DNA from: Leptofilum sp965223525 | GTDB lineage: Bacteria > Chloroflexota > Anaerolineae > Promineifilales > Promineifilaceae | NCBI RefSeq assembly: GCF_965223525.1 | Contig: NZ_OZ245005.1 | Span: 1,178,001 to 1,242,000, forward strand | DNA length: 64,000 nt | Direction of reading: 5' to 3' | In this document: positions 1 through 8,771 of the stretch, in pieces | Layout: each line of letters starts with the position of its first letter | Position numbering within the stretch: the first letter of the stretch is position 1 | Made by a program: the position numbers and the translations under genes | Notes under the pieces: model-generated | What the model was told of the DNA's origin: nothing | Databases searched by the model: none | Seen by the model: the letters and a program-made list of their open reading frames with translations, nothing else

Positions 1-371
1 TCATCAATAATCAGCACATGGTCTTCGCCCGACGTGATTTCCAGCGTTGCCGTCTCGCCAGAAAGTTCCGCCATCTGCTCCAGCTCAGGCTTAACCAGCG
101 TGCGCAGGTCGTTGGCTCGCAGGGCGCGCCCCCCCAGCACCACAATCTCTGGGCCGAGAATGTAAGATTCGGTGAACGGCCGTCTCGCCACCATCCCCTC
201 ACTCTCCAGCGCCGTCAGCAGCCGAAACGTCGTCGTTTTATTTAGCCCGACCTCAGATGCCAGATCGGCCAACCCCCACTCACGCCGCTCATCATCAAAC
301 GCCTTTAGCAGCGACATAGCGCGTAACACAGATTGGGTGCCGGGGTAGGGTTGGGTTTTTGTTTTCATCAT
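1..371 (-). CDS. IclR-family transcriptional regulator (partial, N-terminal part)
   Basis: The reading frame runs off the left edge of the window, so only about 123 N-terminal residues are present. They begin MMKTKTQPYPG and contain a winged helix-turn-helix (LADLASEVGLNKTTTFRLL) followed by the start of the effector-binding domain (ILGPEIVVLGG, then ETATLEI). This is the arrangement of IclR-family repressors/activators, which bind a small metabolite through the C-terminal domain. The start could be either of two adjacent ATG codons (371 or 368). It lies downstream of the lysine aminomutase gene on the same strand, but a strong terminator separates them, so it is probably transcribed on its own. 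The ligand cannot be told. Confidence 0.85.
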   Translation of the reverse strand, partial: MMKTKTQPYPGTQSVLRAMSLLKAFDDERREWGLADLASEVGLNKTTTFRLLTALESEGMVARRPFTESYILGPEIVVLGGRALRANDLRTLVKPELEQMAELSGETATLEITSGEDHVLIID

Positions 372-384
372 TAATGGTTAAAAA

Positions 385-452
385 AGGGGCGAGGCAGATG
401 GTGGCATAGCTGGTTTTGCTTTGCCATCTCGTTTCCCATCTGCCTCGCCCCT
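385..452 (-). terminator. Rho-independent terminator of the lysine aminomutase gene
   Basis: A perfect 17-bp inverted repeat (385-401 with 436-452, arm AGGGGCGAGGCAGATGG) encloses a 34-nt loop that itself can pair TGGCA with TGCCA. On the minus strand the stem is followed directly by a run of T residues. It begins 6 bases after the stop codon of the aminomutase gene. Confidence 0.85.
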
Positions 453-457
453 ACCTG

Positions 458-1906
458 TTACTTTTCGCTTTCTTCTTCTTTCACCGTGCCCTCCCCCTCT
501 TTTAACTGGGGCTGGACGGGAATGTTGTTGGCGTCAATGCTGCCCACGCCCAAAGGCGTCCACTTTTGGGCAATCTCGCCGCTGCGTAGGCGGTGTTCCG
601 CCCCACCCCGCGCATGGGTGTTGGCAAAGCCTTCTGGCTCGATGCTCATTTTTTGCCCTTGCAGCAGGCCGTGAATCCCTTCCTGCCCCGGTTCCGGGCG
701 TGGCTCAATAAGCGCTTCCTGCGGTTTAATGATTTCCGGATCGTAATCCAGCGGTTCCTGGTAGGTGGTCATGAATCCTTCAAAGTTACGCAGCACCACC
801 TTGCCGGGGGATTGCGAAATAACGTAATTTGGCTGCACTGGAATCTTACCGCCGCCGCCGGGCGCATCCACCACGTAGGTGGGCACGGCATAGCCAGAGG
901 TGTGGCCGCGCAGCCCTTCAATGATTTCGATACCCTTGCTCACAGAGGTACGCAGATGGCCAGAGCCTTCCACAAGATCACATTGGTACAAGTAATACGG
1001 CCGTACCCGAATCTTTACCAAATCATGCACCAACTTGCGCTGAATGGCGACCGAATCGTTGATGCCTGCCAGCAACACGCTCTGATTGCCCAACGGCACA
1101 CCCGCCCGCGTCAGCCGGTCAGCCGCAGCAGCCAATTCTGGCGTCACCTCTTTGGGATGGTTCACATGAATGTTTAGCCAGAACGGATGATACTTACTCA
1201 CCATCTCGCAAAACTGCTCATCCACCCGCATGGGCAAAAAGACCGGCACGCGGGAGCCAATGCGAATAATTTCTAGATGAGGAATGGCGTGCAGACGACC
1301 CAAAATCATGTCCACTAGCTTAGGCGCCAGCACCATCGGATCGCCCCCGGAGAGCAATACGTCCCGAATTTGCGGCGTTCTTTCAATGTAATCAATTTGG
1401 GCATCAAACTCAGCCCGGCTAAAGGTTTGTGTGGGATCGCCCACGATGCGGCTGCGAGTGCAGTAGCGGCAGTAGCTGGCGCATTGGGTGGTGATGAGCA
1501 TGAGCACCCGGTCCGGGTAACGGTGTACCAACCCTGGCACGGGAGAATGTTTGTCCTCCGCCAATGAATCTTCCATCATAGATTGGAACGGCACCATTTC
1601 GGCATCTGTGGGAATAACCTGCCGACGTACCGGGCAGTTCGGGTCGTCCGGGTCAATGAGGCTGGCAAAATAGGGGGTGATGTCCACCCGGAACAGCCCA
1701 TTGCTGCTCAGTGCTTTGCGTTCAGATTCAGTGAGATTGATCACTTTGCCCAACTCTTCCACCGTATTGAGCCGGTTGCTCATTTGCCAACGCCAATTCA
1801 TCCATTTTTCATCTGGAATGTCATTCCAGTATGGGGCGCGGGTGTAAATTTGGTCAGTTATTGGTTGTGCGGTTTGGGCACTTGGTTTTGCTTCTTTGAC
1901 AGCCAT
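458..1906 (-). CDS. kamA: L-lysine 2,3-aminomutase (radical SAM, PLP)
   Basis: About 482 residues. Lysine 2,3-aminomutase converts L-lysine to L-beta-lysine using SAM, a [4Fe-4S] cluster and PLP. The radical SAM motif CASYCRYC is visible near residue 145, the glycine-rich LLSGGDP segment follows, and the C-terminal half has the substrate-binding stretch QCDLVEGSGHLRT and the PLP-lysine segment DAPGGGGKIP. The start chosen is the second ATG (MAVKEAKPS), because AGGAG lies 8 bases before it; an ATG two codons upstream is too close. The length is slightly more than usual because of a long, charged C-terminal tail. No kamDE (lysine fermentation) or ablB acetyltransferase (N-acetyl-beta-lysine osmolyte) lies beside it, so its pathway role is open. 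Confidence 0.92.
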   Translation of the reverse strand: MAVKEAKPSAQTAQPITDQIYTRAPYWNDIPDEKWMNWRWQMSNRLNTVEELGKVINLTESERKALSSNGLFRVDITPYFASLIDPDDPNCPVRRQVIPTDAEMVPFQSMMEDSLAEDKHSPVPGLVHRYPDRVLMLITTQCASYCRYCTRSRIVGDPTQTFSRAEFDAQIDYIERTPQIRDVLLSGGDPMVLAPKLVDMILGRLHAIPHLEIIRIGSRVPVFLPMRVDEQFCEMVSKYHPFWLNIHVNHPKEVTPELAAAADRLTRAGVPLGNQSVLLAGINDSVAIQRKLVHDLVKIRVRPYYLYQCDLVEGSGHLRTSVSKGIEIIEGLRGHTSGYAVPTYVVDAPGGGGKIPVQPNYVISQSPGKVVLRNFEGFMTTYQEPLDYDPEIIKPQEALIEPRPEPGQEGIHGLLQGQKMSIEPEGFANTHARGGAEHRLRSGEIAQKWTPLGVGSIDANNIPVQPQLKEGEGTVKEEESEK

Positions 1907-2182
1907 GAACATTGCTCCTATTGCGTTTCATAATGTGAAACGAGATTTCATTTTTGCACTGCAAAGTATAGCTTTCTTTTATAAAATTGTCAGCCAAAAG
2001 TCGAGTGTACTTTTTGCATCAATTTGAATGATTCGTATACTTGATCATCTTTTGGCAGGCTCAGTAAAAAAATCTTCCTCTTCAAGCTGAGCCAAACTAT
2101 CTTTCACCTGAAATCACTTGCTTAGTATCCTTGCTCCTAACTATTAAGCAATCCATTTCGGGCTACAAGGAGAAGAAATCCC

Positions 2183-3178
2183 ATGAATAAACGCAACATT
2201 TTTTCCATATTTTTTGTGTTTTTGCTCGCGCTGGTTGTGGGCTGTGGCGGTGAAACGGCCGAAGATGGTGGTGACTACAAATTAGCGGCCGTTTTCCCAG
2301 GAACCATTACAGATGCAGATTACAACACGTTGGGCAATCTGGGAATCGAAGCCGTCAATGCTGAGCATGGCGTTGAAATTGCGTTCTCAGAATCGGTAGC
2401 AGTGCCAGATGTTGAGCGTGTAATGCGTGAATATATTGACGATGGCTTCAACATCATCTTTACACACGGAGGACAGTTCCTGAGCCAAACGCTGGATTTA
2501 GCCAATGAATTTCCAGACGTGAATTTTATTGCTGAAGCAGACGCAGCCATCGAAGATGCACCAGGCAACGTGTGGGTAATTGTGCGGAACATGGAAATTG
2601 GTGCCTATGGCGCAGGTGCCGTCGCTGCCCAAATGACTCAAACTGGCAAAATTGGGTACATCACTGGCCTAACCTTGCCGCTGACCTATGCCGAATACCA
2701 TGCCATCGAACAAGCTATTAGTGATTTTGACCTTAGTGTGGAAGTGGTTCCTGTGTGGGTGGGCGATTTTAACGACCCCAGTAAAGCACGAGAACTAGCC
2801 GACACGCTGATTGCCGATGATGTAGACGTTATCATTTCATCTCTAAATTTGGGAACTTTGGGCGTTTTTGAAGCGGCTGAAGCAATTGGTCCAGAGATTA
2901 AGGTGATTGCCAAATACACAGACAAATCTGAATTTGCGCCAGACAATTACGTGTCGTCCATGTTGTATGATTTTGAGGGACCCCTAACCGATATCGTAGG
3001 CGAAATTATCGGTGGCAACGGTGGCGGTAACTACCACTTGGGTTTTGACACAGGCATTGATTTACAGCTACCTCTAACCAACGCTAGCGATGAGGTCAAT
3101 TCTGCGGCTGAAGCATTGCTGGAAGATATGAAAGCTGGCAATGTAGAAGTGATCAAAGATACGACACCCATTGAATAA
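2183..3178 (+). CDS. BMP-family lipoprotein, substrate-binding protein of an ABC importer
   Basis: 331 residues. The N-terminus is a lipoprotein signal (MNKRNIFSIFFVFLLALVVG followed by the lipobox cysteine), so the protein should sit on the outer face of the membrane. The rest matches the BMP/PnrA/Med family, which binds nucleosides or similar ligands: the AAVFPGTITDADYN opening, the FTHGGQF segment, and an MEIGAYGAGAVAA middle. AAGGAGAAGAAAT precedes the ATG. It heads a four-gene cluster with one ATPase and two permeases. A hairpin after this gene probably sets its higher expression relative to the membrane components. The ligand is inferred from family only. Confidence 0.88.
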   Translation: MNKRNIFSIFFVFLLALVVGCGGETAEDGGDYKLAAVFPGTITDADYNTLGNLGIEAVNAEHGVEIAFSESVAVPDVERVMREYIDDGFNIIFTHGGQFLSQTLDLANEFPDVNFIAEADAAIEDAPGNVWVIVRNMEIGAYGAGAVAAQMTQTGKIGYITGLTLPLTYAEYHAIEQAISDFDLSVEVVPVWVGDFNDPSKARELADTLIADDVDVIISSLNLGTLGVFEAAEAIGPEIKVIAKYTDKSEFAPDNYVSSMLYDFEGPLTDIVGEIIGGNGGGNYHLGFDTGIDLQLPLTNASDEVNSAAEALLEDMKAGNVEVIKDTTPIE

Positions 3179-3191
3179 GTTAAATTAGGAT

Positions 3192-3240
3192 GACCCTCAC
3201 CCTAGCCCCCTTCCATAAGGAAAGGGCTAGGGTGAGGATG
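3192..3240 (+). terminator. Intra-operon hairpin (partial terminator or mRNA stabiliser)
   Basis: CCTCACCCTAGCCC (from 3195) pairs with GGGCTAGGGTGAGG (to 3237) around a short loop, between the binding-protein gene and the ATPase gene. There is no T-run, so it more likely protects the upstream mRNA or gives partial termination than stops transcription fully. The word CCCTCACCCTAGCCC occurs as an intergenic repeat in many bacterial genomes. Confidence 0.6.
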
Positions 3241-3251
3241 AAATTTTTCAA

Positions 3252-4802
3252 ATGCAAAACGAAATCATTCTGGACATGCAAGGTATCCGCAAGCAGTTTG
3301 GCTCTGTGGTGGCACTTGATGATGTAAGCCTGACGCTAAAACGGGGCGAAATTCACGGGCTGCTTGGGGGCAATGGTGCGGGTAAAACCACGCTGATGAA
3401 CGTGCTTTACGGGCTGTATCGTGCCGACCGGGGCACAATTGCGGTTGCAGGGAAGCCGCTGGACATTCGCGCACCGAAAGACGCCATCGAAGGCGGCATT
3501 GGCATGGTGCACCAGCAATTTCTACAGGTCAATCGTTTTACAGTTGCTGAAAATATCGTATTGGGAACGTCGCTACAACAAAAATACAATGTCAATTTGA
3601 AAGCGGAAAAAGAGACGATCCGTGAATTAGGGCAGCGGTTTGGCTTGCCCATAGACCCCGACAAACCCATTCATCTTTTACCGATGGGCATTCGCCAGCG
3701 TGTTGAAATTTTGAAGGCACTCTACCGGGGCGTGAAAATTTTGATTTTGGATGAGCCGACCACCAATCTGACCCCTCAGGAGGTAGATGCACTTTTTGCT
3801 TCGTTGCGAACAATGGTGGAAGTGGGGTTGACGGTGGTTTTTATTACACACAAGCTGCGTGAAGTGCTGGAGGTATGTGATCGGATCACGGTTTTACGCC
3901 ACGGCCGTAATGTGCTAACTCTCAACCGCGAGGAGGCTTCTGAAGAGGCGTTTATCAAGGGAATGGTGGGCGATGACCTAGACCCGGAAAAGAGCTTACA
4001 GTTTGCCTCTAGTAGTTTGGCTAGCCAAGTTGCGCCCAACAGCGACACGGCCGTTTTACAAGTAAATAGCCTCACCGTAGGCAGCAACACGGCCGTTCCT
4101 GACCTGTATGAGTGCTCGCTGGCTGTTTTGGAGGGAGAAATTGTGGGCATCGCGGGGGTAGCAGGCAACGGCCAGCTTGAACTAGCAGAGAGCCTGCTGG
4201 GGCTGCGAACCATTTCAAGCGGTGAAGTGATGATAAACGGCCGTAACGTTGCCCACCTGTCTACGCATGAGCTTTTAGGGGAAGGCGTTGCCTACATTCC
4301 TGAAGACCGCTGGCAAGATGGATTTTTGGCGAAGGCAAACGTGGCCCAAAACCTGATTCTGGGTTTGCATCGGCGTGAACCTTATAGCAACGGCCGTTTC
4401 TTGAACTGGTCGCAAATATTCCAGCGCAGCAAAGATCTCATCCAGGAATTCGACATCAAAACGCAGGGGCCAACCGACACCGCTGGCAATTTGTCCGGCG
4501 GCAACATTCAGCGCGTGATGCTAGCGCGTGCCTTTTCCCAACCCGTGCGCTTTCTGATTGCCCACAACCCCACCCGCGGCCTGGATATCCCCTCGATGGA
4601 ATTTATTTACAAGCAGATTTTGCAGCGACAGGAAGCAGGCATGGCCACGCTGCTCATCTCTGAAAACATGGATGAGCTATTTTTGCTGAGCAACCGCATT
4701 GTGGCCATTTGCAACGGAGCAATCATGGGCGAATTACAGCGTCACGAATTTGACCGCTACACGCTGGGGCGGATGATGAGTGGAGTGAAGCAAAGTGAGT
4801 GA
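3252..4802 (+). CDS. ABC transporter ATP-binding protein with two nucleotide-binding domains (nucleoside/BMP type)
   Basis: 516 residues with two fused ABC domains. The first has Walker A GGNGAGKTT (about residue 39), an altered signature LPMGIRQRVEIL, and Walker B LILDEPT. The second has the degenerate Walker A GVAGNGQLE, a standard signature LSGGNIQRVMLAR and a Walker B-like FLIAHNPTRGLD. This asymmetric two-domain layout is typical of ATPases that energise BMP-type nucleoside importers (YufO/NupO relatives) and sugar importers such as RbsA. The stop overlaps the start of the next permease gene by 8 bases, so the two are translationally coupled. Confidence 0.9.
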   Translation: MQNEIILDMQGIRKQFGSVVALDDVSLTLKRGEIHGLLGGNGAGKTTLMNVLYGLYRADRGTIAVAGKPLDIRAPKDAIEGGIGMVHQQFLQVNRFTVAENIVLGTSLQQKYNVNLKAEKETIRELGQRFGLPIDPDKPIHLLPMGIRQRVEILKALYRGVKILILDEPTTNLTPQEVDALFASLRTMVEVGLTVVFITHKLREVLEVCDRITVLRHGRNVLTLNREEASEEAFIKGMVGDDLDPEKSLQFASSSLASQVAPNSDTAVLQVNSLTVGSNTAVPDLYECSLAVLEGEIVGIAGVAGNGQLELAESLLGLRTISSGEVMINGRNVAHLSTHELLGEGVAYIPEDRWQDGFLAKANVAQNLILGLHRREPYSNGRFLNWSQIFQRSKDLIQEFDIKTQGPTDTAGNLSGGNIQRVMLARAFSQPVRFLIAHNPTRGLDIPSMEFIYKQILQRQEAGMATLLISENMDELFLLSNRIVAICNGAIMGELQRHEFDRYTLGRMMSGVKQSE

Positions 4803-5847
4803 TCTAACGGCAAGATCATCCACCCAACGCCGCCAAACGTATCTGCGCCAGGCGGGCCCTTACCTTGCGGCCGTATTAGCGGCATTTGTGGTCGTGGGCA
4901 TTTTGCTACTTTTGATGGGATTTAACCCCCTGCGCGCCTTCCAAACCATCTTGTTTACATCATTCCGCACGCGGAATGGCTTCATTCAAACCTGGCTCAA
5001 ATTCATCCCGCTGGTCTTGATGGCTCTGGCCTTCACTATTCCGGCAAAGGGAAGCAAATTTAATATTGGTGGTGAAGGGCAGCTTATTATGGGGGCTGTT
5101 GGTGCCGCCGTCGTTGGCATTTTGCTGGCCGATCTACCCGGCGTGGTTTTGCTGCCGTTAGTGCTCATCGCTGGCATTTTATCTGGCGCGTTTTGGGCGT
5201 TTATTCCCGCCATTTTGCTTTATCGCTTCAACATCAATGAGATTTTGTCCACTGTGCTGCTAAACTTTGTCTCGTTTAGCGTGATTGATTATGTGGCCAC
5301 CGAAATTTGGCCCGATCCGTTGGCGGGGCACCCCACCACCACACCGATTGGGGCCGGGGCAGAACTGCCTTTGCTGATAAGCAGCCCGCCCCTGCACAGC
5401 GGCTTGCTCATCGCTATTTTGGTGGCAGCGGCCGTTTACATTTACACCGAACGCACCTCGGCAGGGTATGAATTGGTCGCAACAGGGGCAAACCCACGGG
5501 CAGCGGCCGTATTTGGTATCAACACAAGCATCCTGTTTTTGCTGTCGCTGGTGCTAGGTGGTGCAATGGGCGGGCTGGCTGGTGCAATTGAAGTAGCTGG
5601 TGTGCATCACCGTTTAATTGAAGGATTACAGTCCAACTTTTTGGCGCTGGGCATCATCATTGGGCTCATTTCCAAAGGAAATCACGCTATTTTGCCATTT
5701 GTGGCCCTGTTTATCGCCATCTTGGAAGTGGGTGCCAGCGCCATGCAGCGCACATTGGCCATTCCGGTTGAGATGGTCTTCATTGTGGAAGCACTCATTC
5801 TCATCTTTGTGTTGCTGAGTGATGTGGTGAGGAAGGATACTCTCTAG
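4795..5847 (+). CDS. ABC transporter permease (BMP/nucleoside type), first subunit
   Basis: 350 residues, an integral membrane protein with about 8-10 hydrophobic segments and a basic N-terminal stretch. The conserved segments KGSKFNIGGEGQLIMGA, FNINEILSTVLLNF and GANPRAAAVFGIN are hallmarks of the YufP/NupP branch of the BPD_transp_2 family. Together with the following gene it would form the channel for the substrate delivered by the BMP lipoprotein. Start overlaps the upstream ATPase gene. Confidence 0.9.
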   Translation: MSDLTARSSTQRRQTYLRQAGPYLAAVLAAFVVVGILLLLMGFNPLRAFQTILFTSFRTRNGFIQTWLKFIPLVLMALAFTIPAKGSKFNIGGEGQLIMGAVGAAVVGILLADLPGVVLLPLVLIAGILSGAFWAFIPAILLYRFNINEILSTVLLNFVSFSVIDYVATEIWPDPLAGHPTTTPIGAGAELPLLISSPPLHSGLLIAILVAAAVYIYTERTSAGYELVATGANPRAAAVFGINTSILFLLSLVLGGAMGGLAGAIEVAGVHHRLIEGLQSNFLALGIIIGLISKGNHAILPFVALFIAILEVGASAMQRTLAIPVEMVFIVEALILIFVLLSDVVRKDTL

Positions 5848-5853
5848 GAGAAA

Positions 5854-6792
5854 GTGGTGGAACTAGACCAAATTGTAAGCTTCATGGGGTTAGTCTTTCT
5901 GGCAGTCGTGCCCTACATTTTGGCTAGCCAAGGAACGATGCTGGCCGGACAAACCGGGCAATTTAACGTCTCGCAAGAGGGCATCATGCTGGCTGCGGCA
6001 TCGCTGGGCTTTTTGGGCGCATACCAATTTGGTAGCCTGTGGGCGGGAATTATTACGGCCGCTCTCACTGGTGCGCTGTTTGGCCTGGCTTTTTCCTATT
6101 TCACCACCACGCTAAAAATGAACCAGTTTGTGATTGGCTTGTCCCTCTTTTTTGTGGGCTTGGGTCTTTCTACGTTAGCCTTTAAGATTGCTATTGGCGT
6201 TACCCTGTCACCGCCACAAATCCCAACCCTGAAAAAAATTCCTATTCCTTTGTTAAGCGACATCCCGGTGGTGGGCGAGGTGCTTTTTAGCCAAAATTTA
6301 TTTGTCTACTTTGCCGTGCTTCTCTCTTTGAGCCTATATTACTTTCTTTATAAAACACAGATGGGGTTGGAGCTACGTTCTGTAGGGGAAAGTCCTAAAA
6401 CGGCCGATAGCATGGGGATTGATGTGAACCGCCTACGTTTTGCAACGGCCGTTGTTGGCGGCGCACTCATTGGGCTGGCGGGCGTTTACTTGCCGATGGT
6501 TTACACGGGCACATTCACCGAGGGCATTGTGCAAGGGCGTGGGTGGCTCTCTACAGCCCTCACCTTCTTTGGCGGCTGGCAGCCCCATTACATCTTTTTT
6601 GGCTCCTTTTTCTTTGCCATTGTCGAAGTTTTTGCCCTGCGTGCCCAAGTGTTTGGCTCTGGCCTGCCCCATCAACTGTTACTTACCTTCCCATACATCA
6701 CCACCCTGCTAGTCATGATGTTTGGCACACGCTGGGCGCGTACTCCAGCCTACTTGGGTCAAAATTATGATCGGGAGAAGCGATCCGCATGA
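5854..6792 (+). CDS. ABC transporter permease (BMP/nucleoside type), second subunit
   Basis: 312 residues, about 8 membrane segments. Segments LAGQTGQFNVSQEGIMLAAA and LRSVGESPKTADSMGIDVN match the YufQ/NupQ branch. The start is GTG (two GTG codons in a row), with TAGGAG just before it, and the gene lies 6 bases after the first permease. The stop overlaps the following DinB-family start by ATGA. Completes an SBP-ATPase-permease-permease importer. Confidence 0.9.
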   Translation: MVELDQIVSFMGLVFLAVVPYILASQGTMLAGQTGQFNVSQEGIMLAAASLGFLGAYQFGSLWAGIITAALTGALFGLAFSYFTTTLKMNQFVIGLSLFFVGLGLSTLAFKIAIGVTLSPPQIPTLKKIPIPLLSDIPVVGEVLFSQNLFVYFAVLLSLSLYYFLYKTQMGLELRSVGESPKTADSMGIDVNRLRFATAVVGGALIGLAGVYLPMVYTGTFTEGIVQGRGWLSTALTFFGGWQPHYIFFGSFFFAIVEVFALRAQVFGSGLPHQLLLTFPYITTLLVMMFGTRWARTPAYLGQNYDREKRSA

Positions 6793-7295
6793 TAGTTCCA
6801 GAAGCAGCCGCTTATCTAGAGCGAATTGAAGATTTGCGCGGTCAGATTGCCGCCATTGTGCAAACATTGCCGCCAGAAGCACTCAATTGGCGGCCTGTGG
6901 CGGGTGAAGATGATCATGTAACCAACTCGATAGCTGTGCTAACCATGCACACGGCTGGCGCAGAGCATTTCTGGCTAGGCGAAGTGGTCGGGGGGCTACC
7001 AGCCACGCGAAATCGGGCTGCAGAATTTGAGATGATGGTGGAGGATACGGCCGTTCTCAGCCAAACGCTGCAAAAAGTGGGCAGCCAAACCCGCACCATC
7101 CTCCAGGCAATCACCCAGGCAGATTTAGACGGTACGCGCCAAGCTCGCAACCGAGAAGTCCCCGTGCGCTGGGCAATTCTGCACGTCATTGACCACACCG
7201 CACTGCATTTGGGACATATTCAAATCACCACCCAGCTTTGGCAAGGCGGCCAGGCCATTGACGCCCCACGCTGGTTTCAACGACTCAAATCGTAA
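6789..7295 (+). CDS. DinB-family protein
   Basis: 168 residues. Helical-bundle protein with the DinB/DfsB-type pattern: LRGQIAAIVQTLPPEALNWRPVAGEDDHVTNSI, then a conserved HTAGAEHFWLGE (metal-ligand histidine) and HVIDHTALHLGHIQITTQLW near the C-terminus. DinB-fold proteins bind a divalent metal through three histidines and often act as thiol-dependent S-transferases; H in HTAGAEH, HVIDH and HLGH fit the three positions. It overlaps the permease stop by ATGA, so it is the last gene of the transporter operon; why it is coupled to it is not clear. Confidence 0.8.
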   Translation: MIVPEAAAYLERIEDLRGQIAAIVQTLPPEALNWRPVAGEDDHVTNSIAVLTMHTAGAEHFWLGEVVGGLPATRNRAAEFEMMVEDTAVLSQTLQKVGSQTRTILQAITQADLDGTRQARNREVPVRWAILHVIDHTALHLGHIQITTQLWQGGQAIDAPRWFQRLKS

Positions 7296-7325
7296 AGTTC
7301 GTCACAGACTCTCTTTGTGCATCAC

Positions 7326-7371
7326 AACCGCAGATTCTTTCTGCGTACCTCTGGCGTGGAAAGAATCCACC
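7326..7371. repeat. Pair of small hairpins around the word GGAAAGAATCC
   Basis: CGCAG-ATTCTTT-CTGCG (7329-7345) and GTGGA-AAGAA-TCCAC (7356-7370) lie between the DinB and OsmC genes. The same word with different but still pairing arms occurs at 33651-33665 (GCGGA/TCCGC) and in part at about 18390-18412. Confidence 0.6.
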
Positions 7372-7406
7372 CCTACAATAATTGTTCATCCAAAAGGAAA
7401 CCTCTC

Positions 7407-7877
7407 ATGCCAAACTATCCAGAGTACGTGACCGTAGACACCGCACATGGTGTCATGCAAACGCACGCGCTTACTCGCGTGCAAGTGCGCGATTTGTCGC
7501 CTGTTTTTGTTGATGAGCCACCTAGTCGCGGCGGTGAAGATCGCGCGCCAACGCCAATGGAGCATATTTTGATTGGCCTTTGCGGCTGTACAACCGTCAC
7601 CACCTCACGGTTGGCTAAAAAGATTCGCTTTCAGTTTGATCATTTGGAATCTTTTGTTGAGGCTGAGTTGGATCAACGGGGCCTGAGTGGTACGGCCGAT
7701 GTGGATGTGCATTATCGCGCCGTGCGGTTGACCATCCTGATCACTACCAATGAGTCTGATGCGCGACTAGCCAGGCTACAAGCATTGGTTGACAAATATT
7801 GTCCGGTTCATAGCTTCGTGAAAGCGGCCGTTGCCAACTACGTGGTTGAATGGCAAAAGGTAGACTCGGTTGAATGA
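7407..7877 (+). CDS. OsmC family protein
   Basis: 156 residues. Resembles OsmC/Ohr-type peroxide- and stress-related proteins: the N-terminal domain contains DEPPSRGGEDRAPTPMEHILIGLCGCTTVTTSRLAKK, with the first conserved cysteine pair (CGCTT), and a second cysteine in DKYCPVHSF. These two cysteines form the peroxide-reducing site in the family. I chose the ATG at 7407 because AAAGGAAA lies a good distance before it; a longer frame starting 90 bases upstream has no ribosome site and a non-matching N-terminus. Overlaps the next gene by 8 bases. Confidence 0.85.
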   Translation: MPNYPEYVTVDTAHGVMQTHALTRVQVRDLSPVFVDEPPSRGGEDRAPTPMEHILIGLCGCTTVTTSRLAKKIRFQFDHLESFVEAELDQRGLSGTADVDVHYRAVRLTILITTNESDARLARLQALVDKYCPVHSFVKAAVANYVVEWQKVDSVE

Positions 7878-8583
7878 TTGGCTGGTTGTGGCCTTGATCA
7901 TTGGGCTGGCGTCGGTGTCTCAAACAGCCGTTGGCTTTGGTGCGCCGCTGATTGCGATGCCCGTTCTGGTACCCTTGTTGGGCATTCAAACCGCCACACC
8001 GCTCTCGACTTTGGCCGGGCTGCTGCTTTCCATTCTTATTTTGCTGCGCTTCCGCCAATCATTTAATTTTCGGGACGTTATACACTTACTGCTAGCTACT
8101 TTGGCGGGGGTGCCAGTTGGGGTTGCGCTGCTAAATTGGGTCAGTGCAGATGCCCTGACCACCCTATTGGGCGTTTTGGTAATCGGGTATGCGCTTTATG
8201 CCCTCCTCTCGTTGCAGCTGCCCAAGCTGGAGCACCTTGCTTGGGCGTATGGATTCGGCTTTGTGGCTGGTGTGCTGGGCGGGGCTCTGAACACCAGCGC
8301 ACCCTCCATTGTAGTTTATGGTTCCTCCCGCCGTTGGCCGCCAGAAGCATTTCGCACTAATTTGCAGGGCTATTTTTTGATGACGAATACGGCCATTCTC
8401 ATCGCGCACGGGCTGGACGGCAATTTAACAGCACCGTTCTGGCGCAGTTCAGTCTGGTCATTATCGGGCATTGTGGCTGGTTTTCTAGTTGGCCTCTGGT
8501 TGGCCAACCGTATCAACCCCGACCGATTCAAGCGGCTGGTGTTGCTCCTCTTACTCGTCCTCGGCTTGAATTTGCTCTTCTAA
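7870..8583 (+). CDS. TauE/SafE family sulfite/anion exporter
   Basis: 237 residues with about 7-8 hydrophobic segments. The opening IIGLASVSQTAVGFGAPLIAMPVL and the repeat-like second half (FGFVAGVLGGALNTSAPSIVVYGS) match TauE/SafE permeases, which export sulfite, sulfoacetate or related anions, or take up such compounds. Start is TTG at 7870, inside the end of the OsmC gene; an ATG four bases on is in another frame. The overlap suggests translational coupling with OsmC. Confidence 0.8.
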   Translation: MNDWLVVALIIGLASVSQTAVGFGAPLIAMPVLVPLLGIQTATPLSTLAGLLLSILILLRFRQSFNFRDVIHLLLATLAGVPVGVALLNWVSADALTTLLGVLVIGYALYALLSLQLPKLEHLAWAYGFGFVAGVLGGALNTSAPSIVVYGSSRRWPPEAFRTNLQGYFLMTNTAILIAHGLDGNLTAPFWRSSVWSLSGIVAGFLVGLWLANRINPDRFKRLVLLLLLVLGLNLLF

Positions 8584-8650
8584 ATCCCTTTGTTGATCTT
8601 CATGTTGCATTAACAACCTTCCAGTATGCTTGGGTGAAAAGTAAGCGTTC

Positions 8651-8716
8651 AGGTGACAGTCACTTTCTTCCAGAGGTGATGGCAAAATCCAAGCCATTTT
8701 GAAGTGACTGTCACCT
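8651..8716. repeat. Inverted repeat with nested stem
   Basis: Perfect 15-bp arms AGGTGACAGTCACTT (8651-8665) and AAGTGACTGTCACCT (8702-8716). The loop can also pair TGGC with GCCA. Each arm contains the small palindrome GTGAC-N-GTCAC. It lies in the spacer before the dioxygenase-like gene and could be a terminator for the TauE gene or a dispersed element. Confidence 0.7.
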
Positions 8717-8771
8717 CTGGGACTGAACGGTCACGGTGAAAATGGGAAAATTGAACAGTGGAGGCAACAAA

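Noticed and set aside
593..1177. A 194-codon plus-strand frame within kamA
   Set aside because: Antisense to a well-conserved gene; no domain.
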